NCBI GenBank assembly: GCA_031261005.1 | Contig: JAISKF010000044.1 | Coordinates: 1 to 64,000, forward strand | Length of the DNA: 64,000 nucleotides | Source of the DNA: Enterobacteriaceae bacterium | GTDB lineage: Bacteria; Pseudomonadota; Gammaproteobacteria; Enterobacterales; Enterobacteriaceae | Direction of reading: 5' to 3' | Part shown: positions 57,189 to 64,000 of the stretch, piece after piece | Layout: each line of letters starts with the position of its first letter | Numbering within the stretch: position 1 is the stretch's first letter | Position numbers and translations under genes: made by a program | The notes under the pieces: generated by a model | Databases searched by the model: none | Told to the model about the DNA's origin: nothing | The model's input: the letters and a program-made list of their open reading frames with translations, nothing else

Positions 57189-58808
57189 TTATTTAAATTT
57201 CTGGAAGAAATCATTGCCTTTATCGTCAACCAGAATAAAGGCTGGGAAATCTTCTACTTCGATTTTCCAAATCGCTTCCATACCCAATTCAGGATAAGCA
57301 ACACATTCCAGACTCTTAATACTGTTTTGCGCCAGAATCGCAGCAGGACCGCCGATGCTGCCTAAATAGAAACCGCCGTGTTTCTTACACGCATCAGTAA
57401 CTTGCTGGCTGCGATTGCCTTTAGACAACATGATTAAGCTGCCGCCATGAGACTGGAACTCATCAACATAGGAGTCCATGCGACCAGCCGTTGTTGGTCC
57501 CAAAGAACCCGACGCATAGCCATCAGGCTTCTTAGCCGGACCAGCGTAGTAGATCGGGTGATCTTTAATGTATTGCGGCAAATCTTCGCCTTTATCCAGC
57601 ATCGCTTGCAGTTTGGCGTGAGCAATATCACGACCAACAATAATCGTACCGGTCAATGAAACGCGGGTAGAGACAGGATATTTCGACAGATCCGCCAGAA
57701 TTTCTGGCATTGGACGGTTAAGGTTGATCTTAACGGCTTCGCCCTCGCCTGCTTTTCTGAATGATTCTGGAATATATTTACCCGGATTATCTTCTAACTT
57801 CTCAATCCAGATGCCTTCTTTGTTGATCTTCGCTTTGATATTACGGTCAGCAGAACAAGAAACCCCCATGCCGATTGGACATGAAGCGCCATGACGCGGC
57901 AGACGGATAACACGAATATCATGAGCGAAATATTTACCGCCGAACTGTGCGCCGATCCCCAAGTTATAAGCGGCTTTCAGCAGTTTATCTTCCATTTCCA
58001 GATCACGGAATGCCTGACCGCCTTCATTGCCGGTTGTCGGTAATTCGTCGTAATATTTTGCTGACGCCAGTTTCACCGTTTTCAGGTTAACTTCCGCAGA
58101 AGTACCGCCGATAACAAAAGCAATATGGTATGGAGGACATGCCGCCGTACCTAAGCTCTTCATTTTTTCGACCAGATATTTTTCTAACTTCTCTGGCGTT
58201 AACAGCGCTTTGGTTTCCTGATACAGATAAGTTTTATTCGCAGAACCGCCGCCTTTAACTACGCACAGGAACTTATATTCAGAGCCTTTAGTGCCATAAA
58301 TGTCGATTTGTGCCGGTAAGTTACAGCCGGTATTCACTTCATCGTACATATTCAGCGGTGCATTTTGCGAATAACGCAGATTATCTTGGGTATAAGTATT
58401 GAATACGCCGCGTGACAGCGCTTCTTCATCATCAGCACCCGTCCAGACGTTCTGACCTTTTTTACCCATGATGATGGCAGTACCCGTATCCTGACAAAAA
58501 GGCAGAATACCTTTTGCTGCGATTTCCGCATTACGCAGGAAAGTCAGAGCAACATATTTATCGTTTTCGCTGGCCTCAGGATCGGTCAGGATTTTAGCAA
58601 CTTGCGCCTGATGCGCCGGACGCAGCAGGAAAGAGGCATCGTGCAGGGCGTGTTGTGCCAGCAGAGTCAGCGCTTCTGGTTCAACTTTAAGGATTTCATT
58701 TCCCTCAAAGTTACCCACAGAAACGTGATCTTTAGTCAGCAAATAATATTCGGTTTTGTCTTTTCCCAGCGGGAAAGACTCTTGATATTTAAATTCGATC
58801 GTTGACAT
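57189..58808 (-). CDS. fumB: FumB-type class I fumarate hydratase (4Fe-4S)
   Basis: 539 residues (E. coli FumA/FumB 548). Interconverts malate and fumarate with an oxygen-sensitive [4Fe-4S] cluster. Cluster cysteines lie in [11 protein letters not shown] (about 105), in [11 protein letters not shown] or ACPPYH, and in [13 protein letters not shown] (about 310). The C-terminal beta domain has [15 protein letters not shown] and SKGNRSQQV. The dcuB-fumB order supports FumB, the fumarate-respiration isoenzyme, over FumA. 295 bases separate it from dcuB. Confidence 0.95.
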   Translation of the reverse strand: MSTIEFKYQESFPLGKDKTEYYLLTKDHVSVGNFEGNEILKVEPEALTLLAQHALHDASFLLRPAHQAQVAKILTDPEASENDKYVALTFLRNAEIAAKGILPFCQDTGTAIIMGKKGQNVWTGADDEEALSRGVFNTYTQDNLRYSQNAPLNMYDEVNTGCNLPAQIDIYGTKGSEYKFLCVVKGGGSANKTYLYQETKALLTPEKLEKYLVEKMKSLGTAACPPYHIAFVIGGTSAEVNLKTVKLASAKYYDELPTTGNEGGQAFRDLEMEDKLLKAAYNLGIGAQFGGKYFAHDIRVIRLPRHGASCPIGMGVSCSADRNIKAKINKEGIWIEKLEDNPGKYIPESFRKAGEGEAVKINLNRPMPEILADLSKYPVSTRVSLTGTIIVGRDIAHAKLQAMLDKGEDLPQYIKDHPIYYAGPAKKPDGYASGSLGPTTAGRMDSYVDEFQSHGGSLIMLSKGNRSQQVTDACKKHGGFYLGSIGGPAAILAQNSIKSLECVAYPELGMEAIWKIEVEDFPAFILVDDKGNDFFQKFK

Positions 58809-59048
58809 GTGCTTCCAGCCTTTTCTAAGTTTTTTAGGGAAAAATCGTCACGATAATCATCGTGGTTGATGCCTAAGCGACATTGACACCATAAAGTAAG
58901 GAAACTGTTAATACAATAGCCGATAACTGCATTGGATTTGTTGAATTACATCACTTTTATGTCACTGATTATATTTATTTATCATGGCGTTAATGAACAT
59001 AATTGTCATCTTTGCCATCATAAATAGAACAGTCGAAGTGATATGAAG

Positions 59049-59082
59049 GACGAGCGTTATACAATGATAACGCTCGTTTTTT
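59049..59082 (+). terminator. Hairpin with T tract between dcuB and fumB, plus-strand polarity
   Basis: GACGAGCGTTAT-ACAATG-ATAACGCTCGTTTTTTATTT: an 11-base stem. The T run follows on the plus strand, opposite to the dcuB-fumB transcript, where the hairpin lacks a good T tract. For minus-strand transcription it could be a pause, a processing site or a weak terminator separating dcuB from fumB. Confidence 0.6.
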
Positions 59083-59103
59083 ATTTATAGAAACTGCAAT
59101 CTG

Positions 59104-60453
59104 TTACAGATAACCATACGCTGCGGCAAGGATCCAGCCGAATACGCAGGAAACAAACACACCAATAAGCCCTGGTAAGATAAAGCTATGGTTGATTACG
59201 AAACGACCAATGCGAGTTGTACCTGAACGGTCGAACTGAATTGCTGCCAGATCGCTCGGATAAGTTGGCAGAATGTAGTAGCCGTAACATGCTGGTGCAG
59301 ACGCAACAATATACGCAGGCTCAACTCCCACCATCAGCGCTACCGGAACTACCGCCGCCAGTGCAGCCGCTTGAGAGTTAACAAACTTAGACACGATCAA
59401 CAGAACAATCGCATAAGCCCACGGATACTCTTTAACCATTCCGCCTAAGAAGTTTTTAATTTCACCTAAATGAGCACCGAACACGGTCTCTGCCATCCAC
59501 GCAACACCGTACACGGCAACGATAGCAATCATGCCGGAACGGAACACTTCATTCTTAGAAATTGAAGCCGGATTGGTTTTGGTCAGAATAACGATTAATG
59601 CACCCGTTAACAGCATGAACATCTGAATAACCAGTACCATTGATAATGGTTTTGGTTTATCACCGCCGAACACTGGCAACAGACTTGGGAACGCACCTAA
59701 GATTGCAACAACAGCGATAGCGCCTAAGAAGATCCACATTGCTAACCAGTTGCTTTTAGGCAGTTTTTTGTCCAGTAACGTGGCAGTATCACCATAAACA
59801 TACTGTTTGTTTTCTGGATTAGAGATAAACTCTTGAAACTCTTCATCTTTATCCAGATCTTTACCACGGAACCAACTGAAGATACCAATAGCTAAGATAC
59901 CTAACAGCGTTGATGGAATGGTGATTGACAGCAGATCAAGGAAGCCGATGTGTTGACCATTAACCGTAACGTTACTCAACATCGCAACCAGAGAAACAAC
60001 CGCAACCGAAACCGGACTGGCGATAATCCCCATCTGAGCACCAATCGAACTGGCAGCCATTGGGCGTTCAGGACGAATGTTATTTTTGATCGCCACATCA
60101 TAGATAATTGGCAAAATGGTATACACCACATGACCCGTACCGCAAAGGATAGTCAGAATACAGGTAACGAATGGTGCAATGATAGAAACGTATTTTGGAT
60201 TTTTACGCAGCAGCTTTTCCGCGATCTGCAACATTACATCTAAGCCGCCAGAGGCTTGTAACGTTGCCGATGCCGCCACCACCGCAATAATAACGAGCAT
60301 AACATCAACAGGCGGTTTACCCGGCTGAAGATGGAATACAAATACTAAAATAACCAGCCCGATACCGCCTAGTAAACCGAGCGCAATACCACCTTTGCGC
60401 GCCCCGTAAAATAGACAGAACAATACGATAATTAGCTGTATAGCAAATTCCAT
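59104..60453 (-). CDS. dcuB: DcuB, anaerobic C4-dicarboxylate antiporter
   Basis: 449 residues (E. coli 446). Inner-membrane fumarate/succinate antiporter used in fumarate respiration. Very close to remembered E. coli DcuB throughout: [59 protein letters not shown] and [22 protein letters not shown]. The ATG at 60453 follows GGGGTTAT; the frame is open 11 codons upstream. A perfect CRP palindrome lies 96 bases upstream. dcuSR, which flank dcuB in E. coli, are not in the window. Confidence 0.97.
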   Translation of the reverse strand: MEFAIQLIIVLFCLFYGARKGGIALGLLGGIGLVILVFVFHLQPGKPPVDVMLVIIAVVAASATLQASGGLDVMLQIAEKLLRKNPKYVSIIAPFVTCILTILCGTGHVVYTILPIIYDVAIKNNIRPERPMAASSIGAQMGIIASPVSVAVVSLVAMLSNVTVNGQHIGFLDLLSITIPSTLLGILAIGIFSWFRGKDLDKDEEFQEFISNPENKQYVYGDTATLLDKKLPKSNWLAMWIFLGAIAVVAILGAFPSLLPVFGGDKPKPLSMVLVIQMFMLLTGALIVILTKTNPASISKNEVFRSGMIAIVAVYGVAWMAETVFGAHLGEIKNFLGGMVKEYPWAYAIVLLIVSKFVNSQAAALAAVVPVALMVGVEPAYIVASAPACYGYYILPTYPSDLAAIQFDRSGTTRIGRFVINHSFILPGLIGVFVSCVFGWILAAAYGYL

Positions 60454-60548
60454 GTATAACCCCCGAACATAACAATTAGCAGTCAACTAATAAATAGTTG
60501 TCTGTAGTTAATTGTTGTGCTGTTTTATGTTTTGTTGTTTTAAATTCC

Positions 60549-60564
60549 TGTGATTGTTATCACA
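60549..60564. promoter_or_regulatory. CRP-cAMP binding site upstream of dcuB
   Basis: TGTGATTGTTATCACA: a perfect TGTGA-N6-TCACA palindrome, 96 bases before the dcuB start codon. CRP activation of dcuB is known in E. coli, which supports function. A second TTGTGATCT follows at 60568-60576. An FNR site is expected too; only a partial TTGATACAGATAAA match was seen near 60718. Confidence 0.85.
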
Positions 60565-61297
60565 TTGTTGTGATCTAAAATGATTGCACCATTTTAGGTC
60601 ATACTCACCATATGAAATTATAAATTGAGTGAATACTCTGTTAAGTATTACCAATTTAGCACTACCCCTGCCTCCATATGTGAAACAAACTATATAGGTT
60701 TTATTCACAGTATTTTTTGATACAGATAAAATTTTCTTTCATTAATCGATAAATATTCGGCAATATAAAAGACAGTAAATGAATAATGAATGGTGAATTG
60801 ACTCTTTAAAATAGCTAAATAGTTAAAATTATGTGAATTTATCAATCATCAGTATTATTAAAATTATCTATATTAATCAATATGTAATATGTTTTATAAA
60901 TAAGTTGTGCATACATAAAAATCCATAATCATTATCATATATAACACAACCAATCACGCTTGAAATTAAATAAGCTAATTTAAGGAAAGCAAACCATTAG
61001 ACAATCGATAAAAACCCACACTATTTATTACGTAAGTTATTATAAGCAAGCAAGATAACCTTGTTAAACACCTATTCACAAAATAAGTCAAATCAAATTT
61101 TTGATATATTCACACTGTATATAGTCAGCAAATTTATTTACTTTTTATATGCACTTTAAGCGATACAAAAACATCATCATTAAAATATCTGACATTATTA
61201 ATTAAAGTAATAATTCTAGAGAAATCATACTTAATCTAACAGAATCGCTCCTTATCCAAACCTAATGTAATTCAGTGAATATACGGGCAGAAAAAAA

Positions 61298-61321
61298 GCT
61301 CTGCTTCAAAAAAGTCAGAGC
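61298..61321 (-). terminator. Terminator of the yjcE antiporter gene
   Basis: On the minus strand GCTCTG-ACTTTTTTGAAG-CAGAGC followed by TTTTTTT: a six-pair stem, long loop and strong T tract, 23 bases beyond the stop. Confidence 0.75.
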
Positions 61322-61343
61322 CTTTGTCTTGTTAGCGGAAATC

Positions 61344-62993
61344 TTAATGCCCTTTATCAACCAGCAACGTTTCCATCAAATCCAGATCGTAAAGCACTTT
61401 TTGCAGTGTCTCATTACTGATTTTACGTGTAGCACGTAAGTGATACAGTTCACCGCGTTCGGCTCTTAATGCGGTTAAACGGAAGCGGCGTTCAAGCTGT
61501 TCATCTTCCAGCGCTCGCGCCCGTTCATCATTGATATAAGTACGTTTACGCAGTGCACCGATAATACGTGAACTCACTTCGGTCAGTAGATGCGGATCGA
61601 TATTCTCTTCACTACTGGTTTCAATACGGTCGCGCAGTTTCTCCAGACTCACAATACCGACTTCCGCCATCGCTGCCCATGCGACTCGCGTCTCTTCCTC
61701 TAGCGTTGCTTTATCACTCACCGCCAGCCCGCGTAACAATAATGGCAGGAGAATCACACCCATAATCAATGAGAAGAGAATGACGCCTGTGGCTAAAAAT
61801 ACCAGTTGATAACGAGCAGGGAATGGCAATCCGCTGCTTAATAATAGTGGGATAGACAACACACCCGCTAAAGTAACTGCACCGCGAACACCGGCAAAAG
61901 TAGCGATAAACATTCCGCGCAGAGAATAATTGCCAAACAACAAAGGGTGCGTTTTCAAAATGTGATTGCTGTACAGCTTCATCAGCCAAATCCAGCTAAA
62001 ACGCATCACCATCAATGCCAGATAGATCCAGACAATATCCAGCGCTAAACGCCAGACCTCCACATTTGGATCGCTTTCCGCTTGCAAAATAGACGCAGAA
62101 AGAATATCCGGCAGTTGCAAGCCCAACAGGATAAACACCATGCCGTTGAACACAAATTCAAGCATCGACCAAACGCTGTTAGCGCGCAGCCGCATAGTCA
62201 ATGGCGCATTACGGATAACACCGGACTGGCTGATAGTCATACCTGCTGCAACAGCAGCCAAGATCCCCGACATACCTAAATGCTCAGCCACCAGATAAGA
62301 GGCAAACGGCAACAACAACATTAAGACAATTTGCGTTGCCGGATCATCACCGCTCCAGCGGCTCAGCAAACGCAATGACTTACTGTACAGCCACGTTAAG
62401 GCAATACCAGAAACGACCCCACCGACCGCAACAATAAGGAAATCCACCGTTGCGCCATACACGGTAAACTCCATTGTTCCCATCGCTACAGCAACGGCTA
62501 ACTTGAGAGAAACCAGACCGGAAGCATCGTTCATCAACGCTTCCCCTGACAGCACATTCATTATCGTCTTAGGAATTTTCCCTTCACCGACGATGCCGTT
62601 CAGCGCTACCGCATCAGTCGGCGACAGCACCGCTGCCAGCGCAAACGCAGCCACCAACGGAATACTTGGAATAAACAGATGAATCAAGTAACCGACACCA
62701 ATGACCGTTAGCACCACAAGGACTAACGCCAAACCTAAAACTTCTCTGCCGTAATTTAAAAACTCACGCAACGGCGTGCGCCAGCCATCAGCAAACAGTA
62801 ATGGCGGAATAAACAGCACCAAAAATAATTCAGGATCAAAATTAACGTGCAGCCCAAATGTCGGCCATGCCAACAAAGCACCACAAGCAATTTGCATCAA
62901 AGGAAGAGGAATTTGGAAAGGTAACATCCGAGTTACCACTCCCGAAAGGGAAACCACCAGAATCAAAATAAGAATAGTAAAGAATATTTCCAT
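61344..62993 (-). CDS. yjcE: YjcE, CPA1-family cation/proton antiporter
   Basis: 549 residues, the same as E. coli YjcE. About twelve transmembrane segments, then a cytoplasmic tail (after about 430) that is charged and helical. CPA1 features: VLSPTDAVALNGIVGEGKIPKTIMNVLSGEALMNDASGLVSLKLA with the ND transport pair, and FAGVRGAVTLAGVLSIPLLL. Expected to exchange Na+ and/or K+ for protons; specificity cannot be read from the sequence. Lies beside yjcD as in E. coli. Confidence 0.94.
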   Translation of the reverse strand: MEIFFTILILILVVSLSGVVTRMLPFQIPLPLMQIACGALLAWPTFGLHVNFDPELFLVLFIPPLLFADGWRTPLREFLNYGREVLGLALVLVVLTVIGVGYLIHLFIPSIPLVAAFALAAVLSPTDAVALNGIVGEGKIPKTIMNVLSGEALMNDASGLVSLKLAVAVAMGTMEFTVYGATVDFLIVAVGGVVSGIALTWLYSKSLRLLSRWSGDDPATQIVLMLLLPFASYLVAEHLGMSGILAAVAAGMTISQSGVIRNAPLTMRLRANSVWSMLEFVFNGMVFILLGLQLPDILSASILQAESDPNVEVWRLALDIVWIYLALMVMRFSWIWLMKLYSNHILKTHPLLFGNYSLRGMFIATFAGVRGAVTLAGVLSIPLLLSSGLPFPARYQLVFLATGVILFSLIMGVILLPLLLRGLAVSDKATLEEETRVAWAAMAEVGIVSLEKLRDRIETSSEENIDPHLLTEVSSRIIGALRKRTYINDERARALEDEQLERRFRLTALRAERGELYHLRATRKISNETLQKVLYDLDLMETLLVDKGH

Positions 62994-63077
62994 AAATTCC
63001 TCTTAAAGCAGGATAAACACAACTAATTAATCGTTAAATAACGAACTATTGTAAAAAACCACCACTATCTTTTGAGC

Positions 63078-63113
63078 TATACCTAAATCAAACATTTCAA
63101 AATGGCAGGTATA
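63078..63113. repeat. Short TATACCT...AGGTATA palindromic element
   Basis: TATACCTAAATCAAACATTTCAAAATGGCAGGTATA, a member of the TATACCC palindrome family in the yjcE upstream region. Confidence 0.6.
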
Positions 63114-63211
63114 AAATAAACATGTACTTTGTCCTTGTACCGCCTCAATTACAGCAGAAATCAGAAGAAAATAAAGCGAAGAGTATGAACAAAATGTGAG
63201 ATTAGCAAATT

Positions 63212-63257
63212 TAGCCTTATCGCAGTTGAAAGATGAATCAATTCCGCGATAAGGCTA
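63212..63257. terminator. Long-loop inverted repeat after yjcD, possible terminator
   Basis: TAGCCTTATCGC and its exact complement GCGATAAGGCTA, 22 bases apart, 14 bases after the yjcD stop. No clear T tract follows, so it may be a 3' stabilising hairpin rather than an intrinsic terminator. Confidence 0.5.
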
Positions 63258-63270
63258 GAGGAATAAGGGA

Positions 63271-64000
63271 TTAAATCGCCCAGCCACCAACGTAAAAAAT
63301 CACCAGCGCAGCAGCAATTAATATGATACTAACGTTCAGCTTACGCCATTCACCAGAACAGACTCGACCAATCACCAGCGATGCAAAACCCAGCATAATG
63401 CCGGTAACAATGTTGCTGGTTAACACGATAAATACCGCGCAAATCAGACCGGACATCGCATCAACGAAATCATCAAAATCCAGACGCGATACATTACCCA
63501 GCATCAACAAGCCAACATACATCAACGCCGGAGCGGTAGCATAACCCGGAACCAGACTCGCTAACGGTGAGAAGAACAACAGCAGCAGGAACAGTACACC
63601 AACCACCAGCGCCGTCAGACCAGTACGCCCGCCCGCTGCTGTACCTGCGGCTGATTCGATATAAACCGCCGCCGGTGATGCCCCCACTAAACCAGAAACT
63701 ATGCTGCTCACGGAGTCCGTTGTTAATGCGCGACCGCCGTTAATAATCTGACCGTCTTTATCCAACAGATTAGCTTGTCCTGCGACCGCACGAATCGTAC
63801 CGGTCGCATCAAAGACTGCCGTCATCACCAGCGCCAAAATACTTGGTAATACCGTTAGTTGCAGTGCACCCATAATATCCAGACTGAAAATTAATGATGT
63901 TCCGTCAGCCGCCACCAGCGATGGCATTGAACTCATGCCGCTATAAGTGACGTTAGGATCAAAAATCAGCCCTAAAATAGAAATCGCGACGATAACTAAT
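63271..64000 (-). CDS. ghxP: YjcD (GhxP), guanine/hypoxanthine permease, truncated by the window edge
   Basis: The frame runs off the right edge; 243 complete C-terminal codons are visible of an expected ~449. Proton-coupled purine permease of the NCS2 (AzgA-like) family in the inner membrane. Very close to remembered E. coli Yjc[86 protein letters not shown] and the end FYVGGWAI. An internal ATG at 63936 is not the start because homology continues upstream. Confidence 0.95.
   Translation of the reverse strand, partial: LVIVAISILGLIFDPNVTYSGMSSMPSLVAADGTSLIFSLDIMGALQLTVLPSILALVMTAVFDATGTIRAVAGQANLLDKDGQIINGGRALTTDSVSSIVSGLVGASPAAVYIESAAGTAAGGRTGLTALVVGVLFLLLLFFSPLASLVPGYATAPALMYVGLLMLGNVSRLDFDDFVDAMSGLICAVFIVLTSNIVTGIMLGFASLVIGRVCSGEWRKLNVSIILIAAALVIFYVGGWAI

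Larger units (their letters stand above)
60454..61343. other. Long AT-rich intergenic region upstream of dcuB
   Basis: About 890 bases with no credible gene on either strand. It holds the dcuB promoter region with a CRP site (60549-60564) at one end and the terminator of the antiporter gene (61298-61321) at the other. The middle (about 60720-61260) is extremely AT-rich and shows only short AT palindromes; nothing could be assigned there. Confidence 0.6.

Noticed and set aside
60720-61260. Hidden gene or RNA in the AT-rich gap upstream of dcuB
   Set aside because: Stops are frequent in all frames and no conserved motif or convincing structure was found.

Overview
The window is a stretch of chromosome from a gamma-proteobacterium of the order Enterobacterales. 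Almost every gene is a close relative of an Escherichia coli gene and many neighbour pairs are conserved (bcs operon, cpxRA with divergent cpxP, secB-gpsA-cysE, hldD-waaF-waaC, waaA-coaD, rpmBG-mutM, coaBC-dut-slmA, dcuB-fumB, yjcD-yjcE). The LPS core genes (WabG, WabH-like, WaaE, a WabN-like deacetylase) are of the Klebsiella/Serratia/Proteus type, and the base composition is moderately AT-rich. This points to a non-Escherichia lineage such as Budviciaceae, Hafniaceae, Yersiniaceae or Morganellaceae; the genus cannot be fixed from the sequence alone. No phage, plasmid, transposase or CRISPR array was seen.

Layout. 1-18 kb: yhjJ, dctA, the EAL protein gene yhjK and a cellulose locus (bcsR-Q-A-B-Z-C on the minus strand, bcsG divergent on plus). 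bcsE and bcsF are not present, BcsC has lost a block of TPR repeats, and bcsQ carries a short in-frame tandem repeat. 18.0-18.7 kb: a duplicated tail of bcsG, a tRNA-Pro(UGG) gene and an rtT-like repeat carrying a second copy of the tRNA 3' end. 18.9-30.3 kb: housekeeping and stress genes (fpr, yiiQ, tpiA, pfkA, fieF, cpxP/cpxRA with a perfect CpxR box, trmL, cysE, gpsA, secB, yibN). grxC is missing between yibN and secB, and YibN has no cysteine. 30.6-34.6 kb: gpmM-envC-yibQ.

34.6-47.3 kb: LPS inner and outer core biosynthesis. Heptose synthesis and transfer (hldD, waaF, waaC) is followed by a markedly AT-rich block containing an internally deleted glycosyltransferase, an orphan small ORF, an intact GT4 enzyme and an O-antigen ligase. 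Then come a reverse-strand deacetylase, wabG, a second GT4 gene, waaA, waaE and coaD. A C-terminal remnant of a WaaE-type glycosyltransferase lies upstream of hldD. 47.5-52.6 kb: mutM, rpmG, rpmB, radC, coaBC, dut, slmA. 52.6-56.5 kb: a three-subunit membrane gluconate-type dehydrogenase (cytochrome c, FAD, Tat-exported small subunit). 57.2-64 kb: fumB and dcuB for fumarate respiration with a perfect CRP palindrome upstream, a CPA1 cation/proton antiporter and the edge-truncated purine permease YjcD.

The most distinctive non-coding signal is a dispersed family of roughly 100-200 bp elements. They have a hairpin core of the type GTAGGGGCGGCA...TGCCGCCCCTAC and imperfect terminal inverted repeats (TAACCTGAACTTCGGATAA-like). 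About ten full or partial copies occur, nearly all at gene 3' ends, and several end exactly at a stop codon. A second family of TATACCC...GGGTATA palindromes is also scattered through the intergenic spaces.
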